From positions 372,001 through 436,000 of the forward strand of contig JAFEKR010000017.1 of NCBI GenBank assembly GCA_019022495.1: 64,000 nucleotides of DNA, given 5' to 3'. The position numbers and the translations under genes were made by a program. Shown here in pieces: positions 1-9,452 of this stretch. The DNA comes from Epichloe hybrida. Its lineage: Eukaryota > Ascomycota > Sordariomycetes > Hypocreales > Clavicipitaceae. Position 1 is the first letter of the stretch, and each line of letters begins with the position of its first letter. The notes beneath the pieces are model-generated. The model saw nothing but the letters and a program-made list of their open reading frames with translations, was not told the DNA's origin and did not search any database.

Positions 1-300
1 ATTAATATAGGCTATCCGCATGTAATTAGCACTGCTAGCAGACCTTAGTTAGCTTCTTAATGGCTTTAAACTTAACCTTATGCCCTAATCTTTATAGTAA
101 ATCATAAAGACATTAAACTAAAGGGTGTCCAAAGCGTTAATGTAATTAGCAAAGCTTAATCTCCGTAAGATAACTCTAAGCAACACTTTCTTCTTTGTTA
201 AGAAGCATCTACACGTGCCCCTATTTACGTATAATAGGAACCTTAATATTCCCTTACTATAGAATATTCTCTAATATATAGAAATTAATCTTTATTGAAA
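1..300 (-). pseudogene. Copia pol fragment (GAG-pre-integrase region), decayed
   Basis: Read on the minus strand this matches, with many transitions and some divergence, the stretch of Cop1 between protease and integrase (compare 26680-26930 and 30400-30720 in this window), including the segment before the integrase zinc finger. It is cut at 300 by the Cop3 LTR and runs off the window at 1. No frame is open. It is more divergent from Cop1-P1 than P1 is from Cop1-P2, so it belongs to a related but separate Copia copy. Seen: local similarity. Inferred: family. Confidence 0.6.
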
Positions 301-1116
301 TGTAGGGAGCTAGTTGCTAGCTAGCAACAGCTGTACAAGTGCAAGCTCTACGGTTAGGGACCAATAGGGCCGCAACGTTAAACCAATTAACATAACGTAA
401 CGGAAGTTTATGGTAGTTATTAACTAATAGAATTTAATCTAGATTACTTTTATAATATCTTATAGAGCAATAGAATTGATTTTAGATACGTTATATAGGT
501 AATGCGGCTGTTATTAGTTAAGAGGACTAGCTATCTAGCTAGTTGAAAAGATCTTCTTTCTCTTATAGACCTACTAACTATATTAGTGAATCCAGGCCGC
601 TAATAGGGTCTTATAGGCTACTTTTGATTTTCTATAAAATTCATTTGTATGCAAAAACCAAAAAATTAACTTACTACTATACTAGCTAGCAACCTGTATG
701 CACTAACTTTTGGTTTAAAAAATAACCTTACATAAAAAGAAAGCCCTGTCTTTAAGCTTTAATTTGCTATATGTGAAACTTTTGTATAACCTCTAGTTAA
801 AGAGAAAATCACTATTAAAGATAGCTATAGGGTAAGTTACGTGTAGGGTAACCTGCTTACGTCACCCTAGCTTACGTTACCCTAGCTTACCTAATTACTA
901 GTAGCGTGGTTGTGGCTATACTTGTAGCCACAATGTAATTAACTAATTAGTCATTTACACGGTCGGACGCAGCTGTTAACAGCTGCGACGTAGCTATTAA
1001 TAACAACCTTCGCGACCGTTAACAGCTGCAGTGTAGCTATTAGACTTATAAAGTAAGCTAGTAATAAGAAGGTTCTTTAACTAGAAAAGGGCTAAAAATA
1101 GGTCTTATTTTTAACA
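301..1116 (-). repeat. Cop3 3' LTR
   Basis: Starts TGTAGGGAGC and ends TTAACA on the plus strand; same length (816 bp) and collinear with 8637-9452, differing mostly by C/T and G/A. Contains short inverted runs such as GCTAGCTAGC and repeated CCCTAGCTTACGT-type motifs near 860-895. It lies downstream of the minus-strand coding region, hence the 3' copy. Confidence 0.93.
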
Positions 1117-1127
1117 CCCCCTCTATA
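1117..1127 (-). promoter_or_regulatory. Cop3 polypurine tract
   Basis: Minus strand TATAGAGGGGG abuts the 3' LTR directly, the position expected for the plus-strand DNA priming site of an LTR retrotransposon. It has stayed purine-pure despite the surrounding mutation. Confidence 0.7.
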
Positions 1128-1439
1128 AAAGAATTACATTAAAGCAATTAGAAGTGTACAAAGAGACTATAGGGTAAAAGCAATAACTTTTGATAATAAC
1201 AGATAAAAGGGGAAAAACAGGAAAAGATAAAAGACCCCCTTTTTAAATTCCTAGCTATTGTTAAATATAGCTCCCTTTTTTGACGTTGTTTTTAGTTCCC
1301 TATTGAAGGGAATTAGTTGTTAGTTTAGTAATTATTAAGCCCTAGAAGCTTAATAAAAGCCTGATAAAGAGGTCTAGAAAGAGGTTTCGTAAGACCGTCT
1401 GCAGGCATTAACTTTGTATCTAGATATTCGATTTTAGCT

Positions 1440-2990
1440 AAACCCTCTAAAACCTATTGCCTAATATAGTTAAACTTTAGTAAGGTATGCTTTGTATAAC
1501 TATATAAAGCAGGGTTATAAGCAGTAGTTATAGCGCCTTGATTATCGTAATATATCTGGATAGGGGGAGATATAGGGGTTTTTAGCTCCTTAAATAAGCC
1601 CTGAAGCCACTGAAGCTCCCGGAAGGTCTCGCAAATAGCGTCAGCTTCAGCTTCTAGTGTTAATAGAGCTATCATACTAGCTTTCTTTGATTTCTAGCTA
1701 ATAGGCCCGCTAGCTAGCTTAAATAGATAAGCATAGGTTGATTTTGAGGTCTTTTTATCCCCTATAAAATCACTATTGTAATAATCTATTAGGCTTTTAC
1801 TAGCTATACCTTTAGGGTCTCCCTTATAAATTATAGCAAGGAATCTAGTCCCTAATAGGTACCTTAGCAGATTTTTAGCTGCTTTTAGGTGCTCTATATA
1901 GGGGCTAGCTAGTACAGTAGATAACCACTGTAGCGTAAAGGCTATATCAGGCCTTGTTAGTAGCATTAGGTATATTATAGTCCCTATAATATACTGATAA
2001 AGCTTGATTTCGCTAGCTATTAAAAGCTTAGTTATCTGCGTAGCTAAAACGCCTAGCTGAAGAGGTATGCTAATAGGCTTACTATCTAGTATATTAAATC
2101 GTTTTAAGGCTTCTAATATATACTAAGATTGGTGGATTTTTAGTATTCTATTAGGCCTGTCTCGTATGATTTAAACCCCTAAGAAGAATTCAGCCAGGCC
2201 CCTATCTTTTATTAGATAGACTTTATAAAGTTCCTTTTTAAGTCTTTGGATATAAGATAAATCCAGTCCAATTAGAAGGTAGTTATTAACGTACGTAATG
2301 ACGAAGGTTTTGGTTAAAGGATTAAAGAAGATAGCTAGGTCAGATATTAAAGGGTTAAATCCTAGGGATTTAAGCACTAATATTAGTGCTTACTACTATT
2401 CCCTTAAGCTTTGTTTTAGGCTATATAAAGACTTTTGTAATAAAATTACTTAATCTTTAGAAGGTTTCTAGCTAAAACTTTTAGCTAATTTAGCTAGTTT
2501 AGGATTTGCTTCAAGGAATTCGATAAACCCGTCCAGAATAACTATGTAAATCTGTTATTATAGCTTACTATTAAGAAAAGCTCCTATAAAATCAATTTAT
2601 TCGATTTCCTAGTTATTCCAAGCCGCTAGGGCTAGTAAAATCCTCTAGCTAGGGGGAATGCTTGTGGCAGCAAAGGTCTCTAGGTAATCTAGGCCTTCGA
2701 TTTACATAAATCCCTTAGCAATAAGTCGGGCCTTATATTTTAAAGGATTATTTTCTTTGTCCTTTTTAAGCTTATAAATAAGCTTATTCTTTAGTACTTT
2801 TCAGCCCTTAGGGATTTAGTCTTTCCCTATAAATTTAAAAGTACTAGCCTTTAGAAGCTATTTATATTCCTTATACGTAGCTTCTATCTATTTATCCCTT
2901 TCAGGGCTAGATATAGCTTGCTTCCAGGTCTTAGGTTCGGGGCTAATAGGATTCTTTTCCTTTAGCTTCTCTTATACCTTAAAGCAGATT
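1440..2990 (-). pseudogene. Cop3 reverse transcriptase and RNase H, RIP-inactivated
   Basis: Read right to left, the RT begins near 2780 with a KYKARLIAKGF-type block (about 2709-2747), typical of Copia RT. At 2171-2377 comes the palm segment ending KDRGLAEFFLGV; its catalytic YVDD is YVNN, both aspartates replaced by Asn through G-to-A changes. At 1694-1966 is the connection block (TRPDIAF..., LRYLLGT..., a GDKKTSKSTYAY match to the usual GD..RKSTSGY). At 1454-1675 is RNase H (EAEADAICETFRELQWLQG, YYDNQGAI, TKHTLLKFNYIR). The pieces sit in different open stretches separated by TAG/TAA. The role was synthesis of element cDNA inside the virus-like particle; it cannot be active now. Confidence 0.9.
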
Positions 2991-4679
2991 TCTTTTATGA
3001 AATCTAAAGAAGAAGGGGAACTAATATTAATATCCATGGGGTCAATATTAGGGTCGAAATCGATAATTTTATCAAAATCAAGGTCCGAAGTCGAAATCTG
3101 ATTTCCTAGTTGAGTTATAGGCTGCGCCTGTACGGAATCCGCTAGAATTAGGTCTTTAGGGGGTTCTTCGGGGCCTGTAGGTGGTTTTTCTTAACCTACA
3201 GGGATACCTATGTTATCTATAGGGTAATCCTTTGAACCTTAATCTAGATTTTGTTGATTTTCATTTTCTAGATTATTTTCCCCCTCTAAAGGGTTATCCC
3301 CTATAGAAATCCTAGGTAAGCCTTTAGAAACAGGGCCTATAGGTTCTATAATCTTTATAAAGCTTCCCTTCGTAACTAGCCTTTTAGAGGGGATGTACAC
3401 TAGGTAGGTGTTAGAACCTAGTGTAGCTAAAAGCCTTCTAGGGATAGTCCTAGCTGCTAACTTCTAGGCTTTAGGTTGTTTTTCTAGGGGGATTAGAATC
3501 TCATAGTAAGATCCTATAGCTCTAATACTGCTAATATTAGTTATATAAGGCTGATTTAGCTCCCTAGATAGCAGTTGTTTAGGGCTTTTATCCTTAGTAG
3601 TATTAGCAGTTATATTAATAAGGTTAACAACTATAGGTAATACAAAACACTATAAAAATAACGGTAATTTTGCCTACTAGATAGTAGCCCTTAATCGATC
3701 TAGAATAGTACAAATAGAACGTTCTACTAATCCATTTTGTTCATGGATATAGGGACTAGAAGTCATAAATTCAATCCCTTTAGAATTCAACTAAGCTTAA
3801 CAACTAGAATCGATTTCTTAGCCCCTATCGAAGTGAAGGTGCCTAGGATCAGAGCTTTGCATGTAGTGTAGTATTTGTAGTATTTTGGCTTTTGATGTAG
3901 TATGTAGTGTAGTAGTTTGTAGTGTAGTGTAGTATGTAGTGTAGTGTAGTAAATACTACACTACACTACAAATACTACAAATGTAGTCTTAGTAAAAAAA
4001 AAGTGGGTACTTTTATTATCTTATAATATTCCTTAGATTTTTCTTAATTAGCTTAATATTAGCCTTTCTTTTTATTATAATTTAGTTATTTAGTTATAAA
4101 TTTTTAAAGTTTAGGCTTATTTAAACTATTAAGCTAATAATAGGTATAGGGTTACTAAAGATAAACTATTTTAGTATTTATATACAGCCTAAATTTTTTA
4201 GTAAATTTGAAAAGGTCTTTATACTTTTATAGCTTTTTTCTTAGATTTCCTATTTAATTTTAGTATATTTTTTATCTTTTAATCTAAGATTTACCCTAAA
4301 GAAATTATTTATTATTCTATAAAAATAAGATGTTAAATATAATAATAATATATTTAGATTAATAATACTTTTATTATAAAGATAATATTTTATTATATTT
4401 AGTAAGAGGTTCTTTAGTAATATAACTATTTTCTTTAAATTAAAACTAATTATATTAAGTTTTTAGGTTTTTAAGGTAAAAGAAAATTAAAAAACTGTAA
4501 AAAAGCTATAATAATAAAGCTATAATATTTTTTAGGATATTAAAATATAAAATAAATTAATTTCTGTTAATTATTTAATATATAAAGAAATAAGCTTTAA
4601 AACTAGGTTTAATTATTAATACTATTCTTAGCTTACTTTCTTAGTTAAATAGTTTTTTTTAAAAGTAAGTCTAAAGTAA

Positions 4680-5180
4680 GTTTAAAGTGGGTCTAAAGTA
4701 AGGTTATTTAGTTATATCTCTTACTTAGTTATAGCTTTTATAGTTTTTTATAATCTAGTCTTATAAAAAGAAGGGATTTATAAAAGTGGGTCCAAAGTGG
4801 GTCTATTTAATTATACCTCTTACTTAATTTTATAACTTTTATAGTTTTTTATAATATAGTCTTAGAAAAGAAGGGATTTATAAAAGTGGGTCCAAAGTAA
4901 GTCTATTTAATTATATCTCTTACTTAATTTTATTACTTTTATAGTTTTTATAACATAGTCTTAGAAAAGAAGGGATTTATAAAAGTGGATCTAAAAGTGG
5001 ATCTATTTAATTATACTTATTACTTAGTTATAGCTTTTCTAGTTTTTATAATCTAGTTCTATAAAAGAAAATATTAATAAAAGTGGGTCTAAAGTAGGTC
5101 TTGTTAGATATATCTTTTATTTATTACTAGCTTTTATACTTTTTTTATAATCTAGTTAAAGAAAAAAGAGATATTAAAGT
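4680..5180 (+). repeat. P5-A internal array, about 100-bp units
   Basis: About five units; starts of the AAAAGTGG motif at 4782, 4882, 4981 and 5079 show a period of 98-100 bp. Each unit opens with a doubled AAAGTGGGTCT-like motif followed by a T-rich stretch and a TTACTTAGTTATAGCTTTTATAG-like segment. Related units occur in all other P5 elements. Confidence 0.8.
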
Positions 5181-5504
5181 TTATTATTATTATTATTACT
5201 ATTATAGCTAAAGTACTAGTACTAGCTATATAGAAAGCTAACTAAGGTAAATAATATATTTTTACTATTATTATTTTAAATATTATTTTAAAAAAACATA
5301 AGAAAGAAAAGTATTTTATTTTACTAATATTTTTATAAACCTTAAAATACTAAATAACTAAAAAGTAAAGCTTTTTCTATAGTAATTTACTAATACTTAC
5401 TAATGTTTTTATTTAAGTTATTTATTTATTATTTAAACTTAATTAAACTTTAACACTTATAATATTATAAAGTAATAAAAGCTATTCTTACTTATTCTAA
5501 GTAA

Positions 5505-5645
5505 TTTTAAGCTATTTTAAGCTATTTTAAGCTATTCTAAGCTATTCTAAGCTAGTATAAGCTATTATAAGCTAGTATAAGCTATTATAAGCTAGTATAA
5601 GCTATATAAGCTATTATAAGCTAGTATAAGCTATTATAAGCTATT
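5505..5645 (+). repeat. P5-A 10-bp tandem array (AAGCTATTAT-like)
   Basis: Roughly fourteen degenerate copies of a 10-bp AAGCTATTAT/AAGCTATTCT unit directly before the right terminal pentanucleotide array. The same array occurs inverted in P5-C and, very regular, in P5-E at the window end, but not in P5-B or P5-D. Confidence 0.85.
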
Positions 5646-5695
5646 ATATTATTAAAAAATTCAAAATACTACAAATACTACATGTAGTAGAAAAA

Positions 5696-5868
5696 TTTCA
5701 TTGTAGTGTAGTATGTAGTGTAGTGTAGTATGTAGTGTAGTGTAGTATGTAGTGTAGTGTAGTATGTAGTGTAGTGTAGTATGTAGTGTAGTGTAGTATG
5801 TAGTGTAGTGTAGTATACTACACTACACTACAAATACTACAAGATGTAGTGTAGTGTAGTACAAAGCT
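5696..5868 (+). repeat. P5-A right terminal pentanucleotide array
   Basis: GTAGT repeats organised in a 17-bp higher-order unit (TATGTAGTGTAGTGTAG), then a short reversed ACTAC stretch and a last GTAGT stretch before GCTCTG. The left end (3858-3985) has the corresponding, shorter arrangement. Confidence 0.85.
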
Positions 5869-6834
5869 CTGCCTAGGATATTAACCTAGTTAATTTTTAA
5901 GCCCTCTGAAGAAGCCTTTAATAGCCTTATAAACAGTTAGGCCTTCCTTATTAGGTAATAAGATAACCCACTTATATCTAGTCTTTTAATTAACTAGAAA
6001 TAAGCAAATTAACTGCTTATTGTACGGCGTAGGGCTGATTTTTAGCGTATCCCCCTCTATTTAATCTAGAGCTCTTGGGGGGTTAGGGATAGCTAATTTC
6101 CTAGGTCTTCTAACTGCCTTAGATTAATTATAAGCAATACATCTAAAGTCCTTATCCTTAATTTTAGAAAAATCAGGGATTCCTTTAGTTATAAGGCTAG
6201 TTTTATTTAGCAAAGGAAGACCTAGGTGCCCTAATTATACATGCTATAGGCTAGCTAGTTCTAACAACCGTTGATATTAAAGATCCTTAGGGTCTGAATT
6301 AGGATCTAGACTAGGGCCCTCTTTACTAGTCCCCTGCTAGGCCCCTTAAGAACCACAGGCCTCTTGGAGAGGTATTAGGGACCCTTTTCCTCCACTAGGG
6401 CCCTCTAACACCCCTAAATCTATTTCTTTAGATTTATAAGGGACCTAACCTAGGGCTATAGGCGAAGAAGAAGGGACTAATTCCCCTAAATCATCCCGTA
6501 CGATTTCTTCAATATCATTATTGTTTTCGTCAATTTCGTCTAAATCAGAAGCCTAATCCGGCTTTTTAGAGGGAATTTAAACCTCTATAGGGTAGCTAAT
6601 TAGATAGCTATAACCCTTAAAAGCAGCGTAGGTAAAAGGTCGGATATAATGCGAATTATTACAGGGCCCTTTAGATAACTTAGGCGTAGATTGGCTTTTA
6701 ACATGAAAGAAAAAACCATGTTTTTCTATATCTAAGGTTGCAATAAGAGACTTATCTTTAAGATAAAGTAAGTTTTTTATAAGGCAACCACCAGATATAT
6801 AGTGCGTAAGTCCACTAACTATATTAACATCAAG

Positions 6835-8330
6835 CTAAGGAAAATATAGCGTATCTTTAAGCACTAAGGTCCTATATCTTGCTGGATTTTTCTGATATAA
6901 GACCTCAAAAACAGCACTACCGTGGCCCTTAGCGTAAATAGGGCTACCACTAGTTATTATAAGGTCGGATTCCCCCTTTTTATAGGGGGTATAATCCCTA
7001 AAGACCTCCCTAGAATTAACTATATGTACAGTCAAACCTGTATTATATAATAGGCCCTTTTTTATGTCTTTACTATAATAATTAAAACCATTTAAGGTTT
7101 TAATTTCTTGATTTTCATTATCTAATTCACTAGAGCTAGAATCAGAGCTACTATTACTAGAGCTCTTATAACTAGTCTTATAAAGGCTAGGCTTCTTATA
7201 CGGTTTAAGAGCACTGTTAGAAAGGTTGTAATTTCCTAGCATAAAAGATCCCTCTGGAGAGGTCTCTTTATTATCCTTTTTGTCTGATTTTTAACCTTTT
7301 TGCTTCTTTTTCTTCTTCTTATTAGAAGAAGAATTAGAATTAGAAGAGCCCTTATTTTCTTTAGAGCCTCCTTTCTTCTTCTAATCCTTAGGGGCTTTTT
7401 CTTTTTTTTTAGCACCCTTTTTAAGGTTTTTAGCCCTATAATTCAGGGCTTTGGATACCGTAGATAATTTATCCCTCTACTCTGCTAGAAGGTCTGCTAT
7501 TAAAAATTAAAGATTTAGGGCATCTAGGGGAGCCCCTATAGCCCTATTCGTACGCATGCTAAATCGTTACCTCTTAGCCCACTGAGGGAAGGTTAATTTT
7601 AGGGATTAAAGATATTGATTAACCTAATCTATCGGAGCAATCAGGACCCCTGAAATTAATAATCTAGCTAGTAGATTATTAAAGACTGCATTAAAGGACT
7701 CTAGAGTCCCCTTAAACTCTTAAAAATTCAGATTATAAAATTCTAAATATAGGGACCCCCTCTGGATTTTAATGCTATATGAATATTGCCTTATAAGTAA
7801 ATTTTAGGCTTCTTTAGGTGATTTTTACTAGGTTATAGCAGCTTAGGGTCCTTCTGTATAACTATCCCTTAGTAATATAAGGATAATAGCTTGATCTGGA
7901 TCCCCTAGTGCCCTAGAACTCTCTGGATTATCTAGAAAATTAGGCATACTTAAAGCTTTAAATTAGATAGTTAGGGCTTGTTTCTATTATTTAAAACTTT
8001 TAGCTCCTTTAAGCCTAGCAGTCTCTGGAAAGCTATAAACCCTCTTATTAAATTCCTTAATAATTAAATTATTAAAGGTTGCTTATATAGAGCTAGATTT
8101 AGCTTAATTTTCTTAAACAGGCTGCTAATCTTACTGCTAACTAGCGGGCTTATTAGATTCCACACCCTCTATATGACTATTTATAGTTATAGATAGGCTT
8201 TCTAGCTTCTCTAATAACTAGTCTATAGTTGCTTATTACTCAATAGCCTGCTCTTTTAGCTAGTTATTTAGAACCTCTTACGCACTAGGGTTAGGGATTA
8301 CAGGTCCCTTTCCCTTTCCTTTAGTATCTA
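6835..8330 (-). pseudogene. Cop3 gag and aspartic protease, RIP-inactivated
   Basis: The stretch 7242-6835 is open for 135 codons: residues 25-45 are serine-rich, 52-66 lead into the protease, residues 67-69 are NTG in place of the catalytic D(S/T)G, followed by VHIVNSREVF and GHGSAVFEV, both standard Copia protease blocks. Upstream (7440-7250) is a lysine/serine low-complexity linker rich in AAG/TCT codons. From there to about 8330 the gag region has only RIP-type stops in its best frame. A CCHC zinc knuckle could not be recognised. The role was particle shell and polyprotein cleavage. Confidence 0.8.
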
Positions 8331-8334
8331 TTTT

Positions 8335-8580
8335 CCTTTTTATAGAAGGGAAAAGCTTCTATCTCATAGGTCCTTCCTTTTTTATAGAAGGGAAGTCTTC
8401 TAAATTCGAAATTAATTCCTTTTTATAGAAGGGAAAAAAGCTTCTATCTCGCGGATCCTTCCTTTTTTATAGAAGGGAAGTCTTCTATAGCCATAATTAA
8501 TTCCTTTTTATAGAAGGGAAAAACTTCTTTCTCGCAGGTCCTTCCTTTTTTATAGAAGGGAAGTCTTCTTTATTTATACA
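8335..8580. repeat. Three 84-bp direct repeats in the Cop3 leader
   Basis: The motif TATAGAAGGGAA recurs with an exact 84-bp period (8341, 8425, 8509), each time followed after about 40 bp by a second TTTTTTATAGAAGGGAAGTC. The array lies between the primer-binding site and gag, in the 5' leader of the minus-strand transcript. Within each unit the half repeats alternate, giving six TATAGAAGGGAA blocks. Confidence 0.85.
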
Positions 8581-8617
8581 TAAAGTAACCTAAAAGGAAT
8601 CTATAGTAATAGAGCTA

Positions 8618-8628
8618 GGCTCATAACC
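8618..8628 (-). promoter_or_regulatory. Cop3 primer-binding site, half-tRNA type
   Basis: The plus strand reads GGCTCATAACC 8 bp inside the 5' LTR, so the element RNA carries GGTTATGAGCC. This complements the anticodon stem-loop of initiator tRNA-Met (CUCAUAACC), not a tRNA 3' end. Drosophila copia and yeast Ty5 are known to use such half-tRNA primers. Seen: sequence and position. Inferred: use as primer. Confidence 0.65.
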
Positions 8629-8636
8629 TATTAAAA

Positions 8637-9452
8637 TGTAGGGAGCTAGTTGCTAGCTAGCAACAGCTATACAGGTGCAAGCTCTATAGTTAGGGACTGA
8701 TAGGGCCGCAATATTAAATTAATTAACGTAACATAACGGAAGGTTATAGTAGTTATTAACTAATAGAATTTAATTTAGATTACTTTTATAATATCTTATA
8801 GAGTAATAGAATTAATTTTAGATACGTTATATAAGTAATGCGGCTATTATTAGTTAAGAGGACTAGCTATCTAGCTAGTTAAAAAGATCTTCTTTCTCTC
8901 ATAGACCTACTAACTATATTAGAGGATCTAGGCCGCTAGCAGGGTTTTATAAGCTACTTTTGATTTTCTATAAAATTCATTTATATATAAAAACCAAAAA
9001 ATCAACTTACTACTATACTAGCTAGCAACCTATATATACTAACTTTTAGTCAAAAAAATAACCTTATATAAAGAGAAAGCCCTGTCTTTAAGCTTTAATT
9101 TGCTATATATAAAACTTTTGTATAACCTGTAGATAAAGAGAAAATCGCTATTAAAGATAGCTATAGGGTAAGTTATGTGTAGGGTAACCTGCTTACGTCA
9201 CCCTAGCTTACGTTACCCTAGCTTACCTAATTACTAGTGGCGTGGTTATGGCTACACTTGTAGCTATAACGTAATTAACTAATTAGTCATTTACACGGTT
9301 GGACGCAGCTGTTAACAGCTGCGACGTAGCCATTAATAGCTGCCTTCGCGACCGTTGACAGCTGCAGTGCAGCTGTCAGGCTTGCAATGTAAGCTAGTAA
9401 TAAAAAGGTTCTTTAACTAGAAAAGGGCTAAAAATAGGTCTTATTTTTAACA
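8637..9452 (-). repeat. Cop3 5' LTR
   Basis: 816 bp, same length as and collinear with 301-1116. On the minus strand it begins TGTTAAAAATAAGACC at 9452 and ends at 8637. Next to it are the primer-binding site and leader, so it is the transcribed 5' copy. No promoter element could be assigned with confidence. Confidence 0.93.

Larger units (their letters stand above)
3850..5871 (+). mobile_element. P5-A: non-coding hAT-like element, GTAGT subfamily
   Basis: Begins CAGAGCTTTG and ends CAAAGCTCTG, perfect 10-bp inverted ends. It is flanked by an 8-bp target duplication CCTAGGAT (3842-3849 and 5872-5879). An 8-bp TSD with CAGAG-type ends is the hAT superfamily signature. Just inside each end are arrays of GTAGT followed by the complementary ACTAC, so each terminus can fold on itself. 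Next to the left array is an AAAAGTGGGTAC box (about 4006-4013). The interior is very AT-rich with no reading frame and no transposase remains. It carries an array of about 100-bp units (about 4680-5180) and a 10-bp array (about 5505-5645). Non-autonomous; mobiliser not in the window. Confidence 0.8.
3600..6700 (-). pseudogene. Cop3 integrase, split by P5-A
   Basis: The minus-strand half right of P5-A (5880-6250) reads through RIP-type stops as a Copia integrase core start, with a block like FLVNQKTRYKW in which the usual catalytic Asp is Asn. The left half (3690-3849) contains SSPYIHEQNGLVERSIRT, the conserved block holding the third catalytic residue (Glu), which is retained. P5-A inserted between these two blocks and duplicated CCTAGGAT. 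The linker to RT (3100-3500) is acidic and proline-rich, as common in Copia polyproteins. Confidence 0.85.
301..9452 (-). mobile_element. Cop3: complete but dead Copia (Ty1-type) LTR retrotransposon
   Basis: Two 816-bp LTRs (301-1116 and 8637-9452, TG...CA) enclose Copia-order coding remains on the minus strand: gag and basic/serine-rich linker (about 8300-7250), protease (7242-6835), integrase (about 6700-5880 and 3849-3600), reverse transcriptase and RNase H (about 2990-1450). P5-A interrupts integrase; without it the element is about 7.1 kb. Both a primer-binding site and a polypurine tract can be read. All domains carry RIP-type stops, and protease and RT active sites are mutated. The bases outside the LTRs (TGAAA on the left, ACATA on the right) do not match, so there is no recognisable target-site duplication. 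Confidence 0.9.

Noticed and set aside
4020..4700. Mitochondrial or bacterial low-GC DNA
   Set aside because: The AT content comes from P5 interiors and RIP; retroelement domains, TSDs and CpA/TpG-directed mutation point to a nuclear fungal repeat region.
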